Below are positions 15,058 through 21,906 of a stretch of 24,518 nucleotides of DNA, piece by piece. Within the stretch, counting starts at the first letter, position 1. Every line of letters begins with the position of its first letter. The notes under the pieces were generated by a model. That model was not told where the DNA came from and searched no databases. It saw nothing but the letters and a program-made list of their open reading frames with translations. The position numbers and the translations under genes were made by a program. Where the stretch lies: the NCBI GenBank assembly GCA_003231035.1, contig QIHU01000275.1:1-24518 (forward strand), in the 5' to 3' direction. Source of the stretch: Acidobacteriota bacterium. Lineage in GTDB: Bacteria > Acidobacteriota > Thermoanaerobaculia > Multivoradales > SZUA-115.

Positions 15058-15083
15058 AACACCAAGCCTCAAGGGGAGCCAGT

Positions 15084-16187
15084 ATGGATATATTTGAACA
15101 GGTGGGCCGCATGAAGCACGAGAGGGTGCTTTTCTGCTCGAATAATGACGTGGGGCTCAAGGCGATCATCGCCGTGCACTCCACGGTCCTGGGCCCTGCC
15201 CTCGGTGGGGTTCGCATGTGGCCGTACAACACCACGGACGAAGCTCTCACCGACGTCTTGCGGCTGTCACGAGGGATGACCTACAAAGCGGCGGCGGCCG
15301 GTTTGAACCTCGGCGGCGGCAAGGCGGTGATCATCGGCGATCCCAAGAAAGACAAGAGCGAGGCCCTCTTCCGCACCTTCGGTCGCGCCATCGACTCACT
15401 GGGTGGCCTGTACATCAGCGCCGAGGATGTCGGGGTCGATATGGAGGACATGGAGCTGATCCTGACCGAAACTCGCTGGGTCACCGGCGTCTCGCCCGCC
15501 TACGGCGGCAGCGGCGATCCCTCCACCGTGACCGCCTTCGGTGTCCTCCAGGGCATCAAGGCCGCCGCCCGTTGGCGCTACGGCGATCGCTCGTTGGAAG
15601 GCAAGCGCATCGCCATCCAAGGGTTGGGCAGCGTGGGTGGCTACCTGGCGATGTACCTCAAAGAGAAGGGGGCCCAGCTGGTCGGCTGCGACATCGATCC
15701 AGAGCAAGAGGAACACTGCGCGGAAGCCTACGGTGTCGAAATCGTGCCGACGAAGGAGATCTTCGACGTCGAGTGCGACATCTTCGCTCCTTGCGCGCTG
15801 GGCGCGGTGCTCAACGACGAGACGATTCCACGGCTCAAGTGCGACATCATCGCCGGTGCGGCTAACAACCAGCTCGCCGTACCCAGGCGCCACGGACCGG
15901 CGATCGACGAACGCGGAATCCTCTACGCTCCCGACTTCGTGATCAACGCCGGTGGACTGATCAACGTCTACAATGAGATCACAGGTTCCGGCTACAACCG
16001 CGAACGGGCGCTGCGCCTGACCCGCGGCATCTATCTCAACATGATGCGGGTTTTCGAGATCAGCAAGACCGAAGGGGTGCCGACCTACGTCGCGGCCAAT
16101 CGCGTCGCCGAAGAGCGGGTCGCCAACGTCAACAAGCTAGGCGCCACTCACTGGGGGCGCCTAGTGATGCGCCAACGGCCGGTTTGA
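15084..16187 (+). CDS. Leucine dehydrogenase family (Glu/Leu/Phe/Val dehydrogenase)
   Basis: A 367-residue NAD-dependent amino acid dehydrogenase. It oxidatively deaminates branched-chain L-amino acids to 2-oxo acids and ammonia, or runs in reverse. The substrate-binding domain has the GGVRMWPY stretch, Lys68 and the catalytic Lys80 in GGGKAVI, at the numbering known for Bacillus leucine dehydrogenase. The NAD domain has GLGSVG (180-185) followed by CDID, where the acidic residue favours NAD over NADP. AGAANNQL and NAGGLINVYNE complete the family pattern. The length matches leucine dehydrogenase (about 364) rather than glutamate dehydrogenase. AGGGGAG lies just before the ATG. The gene converges on the Kbp-like gene. 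Phenylalanine or valine dehydrogenase activity cannot be excluded, so I give no symbol. Confidence 0.92.
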   Translation: MDIFEQVGRMKHERVLFCSNNDVGLKAIIAVHSTVLGPALGGVRMWPYNTTDEALTDVLRLSRGMTYKAAAAGLNLGGGKAVIIGDPKKDKSEALFRTFGRAIDSLGGLYISAEDVGVDMEDMELILTETRWVTGVSPAYGGSGDPSTVTAFGVLQGIKAAARWRYGDRSLEGKRIAIQGLGSVGGYLAMYLKEKGAQLVGCDIDPEQEEHCAEAYGVEIVPTKEIFDVECDIFAPCALGAVLNDETIPRLKCDIIAGAANNQLAVPRRHGPAIDERGILYAPDFVINAGGLINVYNEITGSGYNRERALRLTRGIYLNMMRVFEISKTEGVPTYVAANRVAEERVANVNKLGATHWGRLVMRQRPV

Positions 16188-16266
16188 AGCCAACCCTTTT
16201 TCCGGTGAAGTTTCAAGAACGTTACCGAGTCCTCCACCCCTCAGCGCTGGCGGCGGGATGGGTTCG

Positions 16267-16364
16267 TGGCTGGCGCCAGCCATAAGAAACGGCGGCTAGA
16301 GGCTAGCCGCCGGAATGCCCTCCTGCGGAGGGACTCAGAGGAGAGGGCTCCAGGAAACCCTCTC
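16267..16364. terminator. Array of hairpins between convergent genes
   Basis: Four inverted repeats stand in a row between the leucine dehydrogenase stop and the Kbp-like gene stop. These are a 16-bp perfect palindrome (16267-16282), a 9-bp stem with 3-nt loop (16291-16311), a 6-bp stem (16318-16332) and a 7-bp stem (16341-16364). None has a long T run. As a group they probably end both transcripts. Confidence 0.55.
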
Positions 16365-16369
16365 AAGAA

Positions 16370-16879
16370 TCAGTCAGCCAGCGGCGGAATGCGCAGGACC
16401 TGGCCGGGGTAGATCTTGTCCGGGTTTTCGAGCAGTGGCTTGTTGGCCTCGAAGATCACCATGTACTTACTGCCCTTGCCGTAGTACTTCTTGGCGATGC
16501 CGGAGAGGGTATCGCCGCGCTCGACGGTGTGGAAGGTTGCCTCCGGCTCGGGGTTACTCACCTCGAGGTTGTCATCGACGGCGGCGATGCCGGCGGTGTT
16601 GCCGATCGCCAACACGATCTTCTCGCGATCGGCCTGGGTACCCACCGTACCGCTGACCGTGGCGGTGTCGCCATCCACGCGAACGTTCAGGCTCTCCACT
16701 CCGAAGCCTAGACCTTGGACGAATTGCACCAACCGAGCTGCCTGCTTGCGGTTGTTGAGCGCGGCGACTTCAGCCGGACTCGGTCCCGCGGTCGCGGCGG
16801 CGGCGGCGGGAGCAGCGGCCTCCTCATCTTTACCGAACAGTGACCGACCGGCATTCTTGACGAAACTGAATAGACCCAT
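16370..16879 (-). CDS. BON-LysM protein, Kbp (YgaU)-like
   Basis: A 169-residue protein that begins MGLFSFVKNAG, like E. coli Kbp (formerly YgaU), a cytoplasmic potassium-binding protein of 149 residues. After an Ala-rich linker (about 20-38) comes a BON domain (about 42-107, with the VSGTVGTQADREKI stretch) and a LysM domain (about 116-165, with HTVERGDTLSGIAKKYYG and NPDKIYPGQVLRIP). The start at 16879 is chosen for the family-typical N-terminus and the AAGGAG 9 nt upstream; a longer frame exists but lacks both. There is no signal peptide, in line with Kbp. In E. coli the protein senses K+ and helps growth at high K+. The DUF937 gene lies 89 nt upstream on the same strand. Confidence 0.92.
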   Translation of the reverse strand: MGLFSFVKNAGRSLFGKDEEAAAPAAAAATAGPSPAEVAALNNRKQAARLVQFVQGLGFGVESLNVRVDGDTATVSGTVGTQADREKIVLAIGNTAGIAAVDDNLEVSNPEPEATFHTVERGDTLSGIAKKYYGKGSKYMVIFEANKPLLENPDKIYPGQVLRIPPLAD

Positions 16880-16940
16880 ATTGATTTTCTCCTTGTTGAA
16901 CGGTCGTGTGTGAAGTGTAGTCCGTGGGGGTGTGGTGAGA

Positions 16941-16957
16941 GCGGGCACGCTACCCGC
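16941..16957 (-). terminator. Weak hairpin after the DUF937 gene
   Basis: A 5-bp GC stem (gcggg / cccgc) with a 7-nt loop lies 11 nt beyond the DUF937 stop on the minus strand, with no T run after it. A TACACT hexamer (plus 16914-16919) lies downstream of it and could be the -10 of the Kbp-like gene, though its -35 is poor. Read-through from the DUF937 gene into the Kbp-like gene therefore remains possible. Confidence 0.25.
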
Positions 16958-16968
16958 GCCTTAGGGTT

Positions 16969-17571
16969 CTAGCGTCCCTTGAACAGCTTACCGAGGAGAC
17001 CAGCGCCCATGCGCATCATGTCGTCCTTAACGTCGCCGTCGCCGTCGGCATCGAGAAAGGAAGCCGCCAAGCCACCGAGCCCTGAGGGCATGGCGCTCTT
17101 CACATGGCTTCCCTGGCGGCCGAGGTAGCCCCCGAGGTCCCGAGCACCCAAGTTGTCTTGCCGCTTCGACCGGCCGAGCGCGCCGAGTAGAATCGGAGCC
17201 AGCATCTTGAGCAGGTTTCCCGCCTGGCCAGCGTTGATCCCGCTGGAGCGTCCCAGGGCCGCCTCCGCGGTGCCTTGCTCGCCGCCGAGGACGTGACGCA
17301 AGATGCCGGCGCCGTTACCGGCGCTCGCGTTGCCCAGAAAGCCGCCGAGGTCGTCCAGAATGCTCCCATCGTGGTCGCGATCCAGCGCCGAGGCGAGAGC
17401 GGATGCCCCGCCCTTTTGCGCGGTGTTGCGGGCTAGACCACCGGTCAGTACGGCAATTGCCGAGGGCAGAGCCTTGGCCAACTGATTCTGGCCAAGGCCG
17501 AGCTGGCCGCCCATCTGTTTCATGGTGCCTGGAGTTAGATGATCGCCGAGTAGATCGAGTATGGATGCCAT
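16969..17571 (-). CDS. DUF937 protein with two Asp-rich calcium-type loops
   Basis: A 200-residue Gly/Ala/Leu-rich protein starting MASILDLLGDHLTP, the usual beginning of DUF937 proteins. Two DxDxDG-type loops are visible, DRDHDGSILDD (residues 64-74) and DADGDGDVKDD (174-184), each like an EF-hand or dockerin calcium loop and each followed by a hydrophobic Gly-rich segment. The two halves are weakly alike, which suggests an old internal duplication. There is no signal peptide or long transmembrane helix. The biochemical function of DUF937 is not known to me. The start at 17571 is chosen because GGAGG lies 9 nt upstream; an alternative start nine codons earlier has no such site. Next to the Kbp-like gene, it may join a stress or ion-related pair. 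Confidence 0.88.
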   Translation of the reverse strand: MASILDLLGDHLTPGTMKQMGGQLGLGQNQLAKALPSAIAVLTGGLARNTAQKGGASALASALDRDHDGSILDDLGGFLGNASAGNGAGILRHVLGGEQGTAEAALGRSSGINAGQAGNLLKMLAPILLGALGRSKRQDNLGARDLGGYLGRQGSHVKSAMPSGLGGLAASFLDADGDGDVKDDMMRMGAGLLGKLFKGR

Positions 17572-17779
17572 AGGCACAAACCTCCTTGTCTTGCGCACGG
17601 CTATCCTTGGAAAGCCGCCCCTAAACCATTCATGTATTTGAGGCAGGCCGTCGGCCTACGCTCTGAAGCGTTGCAAAAGGCGATCCATCAGTGGCGGTGA
17701 CCTCATCTGGCCGCTGAGAGGGATATAGCTTGGGAAATCAGCCCTCACTCTAACAAATGGATAGTGAGCTGGCACCGTC
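17572..17779. other. Intergenic leader of the DUF937 gene
   Basis: About 200 nt with no convincing gene. On the minus strand it would form the long leader of the DUF937 message and holds two small hairpins (stem aggcc/ggcct at 17645-17657; cgct/agcg at 17659-17670). A TATATC hexamer lies near 17728 on the minus strand without a matching -35. No regulator site is identified. Confidence 0.4.
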
Positions 17780-17798
17780 AAAACGGGGAGAATCTCCC
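17780..17798 (-). terminator. Small hairpin with T run after the M20 gene
   Basis: On the minus strand gggag / ctccc with a 3-nt loop is followed at once by CGTTTT. It lies about 26 nt past the stop of the M20 amidohydrolase, the last gene of its run. The stem is short, so termination may be weak. Confidence 0.4.
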
Positions 17799-17824
17799 TG
17801 GCAGGGAAAAACAGGCAGCTTCGA

Positions 17825-19042
17825 TCACAGCGCGGAAGCAAGGTCCGCGCTCGCCCGACGGGCCGCCGCGGCGAGCAACGCCGCGCCCACGAAGATCGCT
17901 CCGTCAGCGGCGAAGAAGTGTGGCGAATGGGCTGAAATCACCGCTCCGCCGGACTCTCGGGCCCCGACGCGGAAGAAGCAGCCCGGGATCTTCTCCAAGT
18001 AGTAGGCGAAATCTTCACCACCCATGTTCACTTCCGGCAGGGTACAGAGCCGTTGCCCCCCAAGAAGTTCCAGAGCCGGCTGACGCACCCACTGCGTTTC
18101 TCGAGGTGGATTGACGATCGGCGGGGTGTGGTCGAGAAACTCCAGCTCCGCGTCGAGGCGATGGACCGCCGCCACCGCATGAACCATCTCGCGCAGCCAG
18201 TCGCGGAGCTGCTCTCGGCTCCGCGCCGTGGTCGCGCGCAGGGTCCCCAGCAACCGCGCCGACTCGGGAATCACATTGCCAGCCACCCCCGCCTGGACGT
18301 GCCCGATGGTCAGCACTCCGGGGGTCCCAGGCTCCAGGCGACGCGAAACGAGGGTTTGTAGCTGCATGATCAAGGCGGCCGCTCCAATCACCGGATCCGT
18401 GCCCTCGTGGGGGCGAGCGCCGTGCGCCCCTTCACCGCGGAGGGTAATGCGAAAGCCATCGCTGGCGGCGTTCATCGGCCCCTCTTCCACCACCACCTCA
18501 CCCACGGTGAAACGGCGATCGACGTGGGCGCCAAAGATCGCCGTCACTCCATCGAGCGCGCCGCTGGCCAGAATTGCTTGGGCTCCCCAGGCGATCTCTT
18601 CGGCCGGCTGCAAGACGATGAGCACATCTCCCGCCGCCGGCTGGGCGCTGAGCAGCGCCGCCGCTCCCACCGCCCAGGTCGCGTGCACGTCGTGACCGCA
18701 GGCGTGCATGACGCCGGCGTTCAAAGAGGTGTAGTCGAGGCCGGTTGCCTCGTCGATGGGCAGGGCATCGATGTCACCGCGCAGGGCCACCACGGGAGCT
18801 CCGCGGTCGCGGCCGGCGATCCGTGCCACCACTCCAGTTCCCGCGGCTCGCTCGACGGCCACCGGTTCGAGCCTCTCTAGCTCCTGGGCCAGCCGGTCGG
18901 CGGTCGCCTCTTCCTGGCGTGACAGCTCCGGGTACTGGTGAAGGTGGCGTCGCAGGTCGAGGAGGCGATCGACCAAGGGGGCGGGGAATAGATCGACTAG
19001 CGGCGGTGGAACCACGCCGAGTGTCTCGCGGCGACGAGGCAT
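17825..19042 (-). CDS. M20 family amidohydrolase (N-acyl-amino acid hydrolase type)
   Basis: A 405-residue zinc-dependent hydrolase of the M20D/IAA-amino acid hydrolase group, which cleaves N-acyl bonds of amino acids. Visible motifs are RGDIDALP (88-95), the metal-binding HACGHDVH (Cys115, His117, His120), PAEE (146-149) with the catalytic Glu, GAHVDRR with His173, the dimerisation lid region with GEGAHGARPHEGTDPV, and GGEDFAYY plus HSPHFF near the end. Length is normal (about 380-410). It starts 3 nt after the fabI stop and is last in the GNAT-enolase-fabI run. With those neighbours, N-succinyl- or N-acyl-L-amino acid hydrolysis is the likely reaction; hippurate or peptide substrates are alternatives. 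No signal peptide, so cytoplasmic. Confidence 0.93.
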   Translation of the reverse strand: MPRRRETLGVVPPPLVDLFPAPLVDRLLDLRRHLHQYPELSRQEEATADRLAQELERLEPVAVERAAGTGVVARIAGRDRGAPVVALRGDIDALPIDEATGLDYTSLNAGVMHACGHDVHATWAVGAAALLSAQPAAGDVLIVLQPAEEIAWGAQAILASGALDGVTAIFGAHVDRRFTVGEVVVEEGPMNAASDGFRITLRGEGAHGARPHEGTDPVIGAAALIMQLQTLVSRRLEPGTPGVLTIGHVQAGVAGNVIPESARLLGTLRATTARSREQLRDWLREMVHAVAAVHRLDAELEFLDHTPPIVNPPRETQWVRQPALELLGGQRLCTLPEVNMGGEDFAYYLEKIPGCFFRVGARESGGAVISAHSPHFFAADGAIFVGAALLAAAARRASADLASAL

Positions 19043-19045
19043 GGT

Positions 19046-19834
19046 TCACCCCTCTTCTTCGAGCTGCATTCCCATGACGTGATAGCCCGCATCGACATAG
19101 ACCGTCTCGCCGGTGATCCCTCCGGCCATCTGCGAAAGTAGGAAGAGACCGAGATTGCCCACTTCCTCGTGGGTGACATTGCGTCCCAGGGGAGCCGCCT
19201 CCCCCACTTTCTTGAACATCTTGATGAAGCCGGGAATGCTGCGTGCCGCCACCGTGCGCACCGGGCCAGCGGAGACGGCGTTGATCCGAATCCCCTGCTT
19301 GCCCAGGTCGTAGGCCAGGTAGCGCACCGTCGCCTCCAGGGCGCTCTTGGCGATGCCCATGACGTTGTACTTGGGCACAACCTTCTCGGCCGCATAGTAG
19401 GAAAGGGTGACCAGCGAGCTACCCTCCACCAGCAGAGGCTCCGCTTTTTGCGCCACCGCCAACAAGGAGTAGGCCGAAATCTCCAAGGCGGTGACCCAGT
19501 CGTCGCGCGTGGTGTCGATGTAGCGCCCTTCCATCGCGGGCCGGGGAGCGAAGGCAATGGCGTGGACCACATGATCTAGCCTTCCCCACGCCTCACCCAG
19601 ATCGGTGAACACCGCCGCGAGTTCCGCCTCCACGGTGACATCGCACTGGTAGAGCCGGGTGTTGGGTAGCTCGGCGGTCAGCTTCTCCAGCTCACCGCGC
19701 AGGCGCTCTCCTTGGTAGGTGAAGGCGATCTCAGCCCCGGCCTCGGCCAATTTTTGGGCAATGGCCCAGCCGAGACTGCGGCGATTAGCCACCCCCATCA
19801 CCAGCGCCTTCTTTCCAGACAAATCTATTTGCAT
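19046..19834 (-). CDS. fabI: Enoyl-[acyl-carrier-protein] reductase
   Basis: A 262-residue short-chain dehydrogenase that reduces trans-2-enoyl-ACP with NADH in the last step of each fatty acid elongation cycle. The N-terminus has the FabI-type cofactor motif GVANRRSLGWAIA, in place of the plain GxxxGxG. AIAFAP follows near residue 93. The active site reads SYYAAEKVVPKYNVMGIAK, with Tyr146, Tyr156 and Lys163 at the same numbers as in E. coli FabI (also 262 aa). Two ATGs are adjacent (19837 and 19834); I prefer the second because AGGA is 6 nt before it and the residue numbers match. It lies 26 nt after the enolase-family gene and 3 nt before the M20 gene, so it is embedded in an amino-acid type operon and not with other fab genes. 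Confidence 0.96.
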   Translation of the reverse strand: MQIDLSGKKALVMGVANRRSLGWAIAQKLAEAGAEIAFTYQGERLRGELEKLTAELPNTRLYQCDVTVEAELAAVFTDLGEAWGRLDHVVHAIAFAPRPAMEGRYIDTTRDDWVTALEISAYSLLAVAQKAEPLLVEGSSLVTLSYYAAEKVVPKYNVMGIAKSALEATVRYLAYDLGKQGIRINAVSAGPVRTVAARSIPGFIKMFKKVGEAAPLGRNVTHEEVGNLGLFLLSQMAGGITGETVYVDAGYHVMGMQLEEEG

Positions 19835-19860
19835 CATGATTCCTAGTTTACCTCGTCTGC

Positions 19861-20997
19861 CTAGCGCAGAGTTTCTGAACGCACGGTGGTTTCCAACCTG
19901 CGGGGATCCACATCGCCACCGCAACCGGGCCGATCCCAACGCACGGCGACGGTGCCCCGCGAACTCATCGTCCATTCTTCTTCGACAATGTCTCGTCGCC
20001 AGTAGCGCTGACTGGGAGAGATGTCTCCTGGCAGGGTGAAGCCCGGCAGCGAGGCCAGTGAAACGTTGTGCCCGCGCCCGACACCGCTTTCGAGCATTCC
20101 GCCGCACCACACTGGTACCGAGGCCTCCCGACAGAGGCGGTGAATCTCGAGCGATGGGGTAAAACCGCCCACTCTTCCCGGTTTGATGTTCACCACCCGG
20201 CCAGCCCCGATCTCGATCAACGCGGCGGCGCTGCTCGGGGTGGTGATCGACTCGTCCAAACAGATCGGGGTAGCCAACCGGCGTTGCAGCTGGGCGTGTT
20301 CCACCAGATCCTCGCGTCCCAAGGGCTGCTCGATCATCAACAGACCGAACTCGTCCAGGGCGGCCAGGTGGTCGGCATCGGCGAGGGTGTAGGCGCTGTT
20401 GGCGTCGGCCATCAAACCGAGATCGTCGCCCACCGAATTACGCACGGCGCGGACGAAGTCGAGATCTGAACCAGGCTCGATCTTCATCTTGACTTTCTGA
20501 TACCCCTCCCGCGCCGCCGCCTGCGCCCGTTCCACCAGGTCGCCGGGGCTGCTCTGGATACCGATCGAGATCCCGGTGGCCACTTCCTGGCGCTCGCCGC
20601 CGAGCAGTTTGGCCAGGGGCTGGCCGGTCTTGCGGGCCACCAAGTCCCAGCAGGCCATCTCGACCGCGGCCTTGGCCATGCGGTGGCCACACAAACCGGC
20701 CTGAAGCGCCGGCCAGACCTCCTCGGGTCCAGCAAAAGGTTTTCCCAGAAGGCGCGGAGCCACCCAGCGGCGAATCGCCAGCCAGGCGGTGTCGGTGGTC
20801 TCGGCGCTGTAGGTCGGCTCTTCGCCAGCGACACATTCCCCCCAACCCGATGCCCCACCGCGGTCGATTACCTCGACCAGCAAGATCCTCCGTTGGCTGG
20901 TGACCCCGGAAGAGATTCGAAAGGGCTCGACGAGAGCGAGAGAGATCTCCCGAACGACGATTCGGCTCAGGGCAAAGTTGGTTTCTAGGTGCTGCAT
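19861..20997 (-). CDS. Enolase superfamily: o-succinylbenzoate synthase / N-succinylamino acid racemase type
   Basis: A 378-residue enzyme of the muconate lactonising subgroup. It has the acid-base Lys pair in KMKIEP (Lys170, Lys172), metal ligands Asp198 (DAN), Glu223 (IEQP) and Asp248 (LDES), and the opposite catalytic Lys272 in NIKPGRVGG. The N-terminal capping domain begins with the PFRISSG segment typical of MenC type 2 and N-acylamino acid racemase. Known relatives make o-succinylbenzoate for menaquinone, racemise N-succinyl- or N-acylamino acids, or do both. The flanking GNAT and M20 genes, and the lack of any other men gene in view, favour the racemase role. It starts 9 nt after the GNAT gene. 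The split between the two activities cannot be made from sequence alone, so I give no symbol. Confidence 0.9.
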   Translation of the reverse strand: MQHLETNFALSRIVVREISLALVEPFRISSGVTSQRRILLVEVIDRGGASGWGECVAGEEPTYSAETTDTAWLAIRRWVAPRLLGKPFAGPEEVWPALQAGLCGHRMAKAAVEMACWDLVARKTGQPLAKLLGGERQEVATGISIGIQSSPGDLVERAQAAAREGYQKVKMKIEPGSDLDFVRAVRNSVGDDLGLMADANSAYTLADADHLAALDEFGLLMIEQPLGREDLVEHAQLQRRLATPICLDESITTPSSAAALIEIGAGRVVNIKPGRVGGFTPSLEIHRLCREASVPVWCGGMLESGVGRGHNVSLASLPGFTLPGDISPSQRYWRRDIVEEEWTMSSRGTVAVRWDRPGCGGDVDPRRLETTVRSETLR

Positions 20998-21006
20998 GTC
21001 ACTCCC

Positions 21007-21849
21007 TTACGTGGGCTGGAAGTTCGACCGAAGACAGTAGAAACAGCGGCCGGTGTCGCTATCGCGGTAGAAGGAATCCACACCGAAGCCGGCGGCTAAG
21101 TAGCTCTCAAAGGCACGCCGCGTACTGCGCCGCCAGGCGGCGCCCAACTGCGGGGCGGCCTCTTTCAGATCCTGGATCTTGGCGGGAATCTCGATGCGTA
21201 CCCGCTCCTGCTCCAGCGCTTGCGAGAGCTCAATGGGCCGTGCCGGTTCACCGTCCTGCGCTTCCACATTGACGATCGCGGTGGCGCGGAACCGCTGTAC
21301 CGGCTCGCTCGCGGCGCCGGCTTGGGCGCGGGTGACCCGGCTGCCTCGCAGGCGCCAGGCAACCACCAAGCGGTCGGTGCCGATGTCGGCATAGCGATGG
21401 CTACGACTCAGCCCCGAGTAAAAATCTCGCCGATACTCGTCGACCACCACCCCGAGGCGGACGAAGTTGAGGTGGGCGTTGCGCCCCTCCAACGGGTCGA
21501 AGGTCCAGTACATGGTCTCGACTTGGTGCTCGAGGACCAATTCGCGCTGTAGCCACTTCAAGCGACTGCCTAGCCCGAAGTCGCGGTGGCTCGCCTTGAC
21601 CCCGAGCATGTGCGACCAGTGAGCCGGTCGGCCATGGCGGAAGCCACTCACCCCGCAGACAAAGCCGACGAGCTCGTCGGCATCGGCGAAAGCGCCCGCC
21701 ACGACCCCGCCCACCTCCTGCAAGACCTTGAGCATCATCGGAGCTACGCAGCCAAGCGGATCGTCTCCCCAGATCTCCAGCTGAAGATCGAGACAACGAT
21801 CCAACTCGGCTACCGATCGTAGAGACCGGAAGGAAATTTCCACACCCAT
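21007..21849 (-). CDS. GNAT family N-acyltransferase (COG3375-like)
   Basis: A 280-residue protein with a GNAT fold in its first half. DLQLEIWG near residue 25 and the GFVCGVSG strand are followed by the acyl-CoA-binding turn SHRDFGLGSRLKW (about residues 87-100) and the FDPLEGRNAHLNFVRLG stretch typical of COG3375. The second half is less conserved and may shape the acceptor site. In Geobacillus-type operons a protein of this kind is the succinyl-CoA:D-amino acid N-succinyltransferase working with an N-succinylamino acid racemase and an M20 hydrolase, and all three occur here. It is first in the run; the ATG follows a TAGAAT element by 8 nt with no Shine-Dalgarno. The succinyl specificity is inferred from context. 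Confidence 0.85.
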   Translation of the reverse strand: MGVEISFRSLRSVAELDRCLDLQLEIWGDDPLGCVAPMMLKVLQEVGGVVAGAFADADELVGFVCGVSGFRHGRPAHWSHMLGVKASHRDFGLGSRLKWLQRELVLEHQVETMYWTFDPLEGRNAHLNFVRLGVVVDEYRRDFYSGLSRSHRYADIGTDRLVVAWRLRGSRVTRAQAGAASEPVQRFRATAIVNVEAQDGEPARPIELSQALEQERVRIEIPAKIQDLKEAAPQLGAAWRRSTRRAFESYLAAGFGVDSFYRDSDTGRCFYCLRSNFQPT

Positions 21850-21857
21850 GGCGGCGA

Positions 21858-21863
21858 ATTCTA
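21858..21863 (-). promoter_or_regulatory. Candidate -10 of the GNAT-led operon, leaderless type
   Basis: On the minus strand TAGAAT ends 8 nt before the ATG at 21849. No Shine-Dalgarno is seen between them and the -35 is weak. It would give a transcript starting at or just before the start codon, separate from the VWA gene 57 nt upstream. Confidence 0.42.
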
Positions 21864-21906
21864 CTCGCTACGCAAGGCTCTGGCGACCCATGCCGTCACT
21901 CGGGTG

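Noticed and set aside
19838..20110. Longer N-terminus for FabI
   Set aside because: It overlaps the end of the enolase-family gene and is Arg-rich without motif. The start at 19834 reproduces the standard FabI length and residue numbers.
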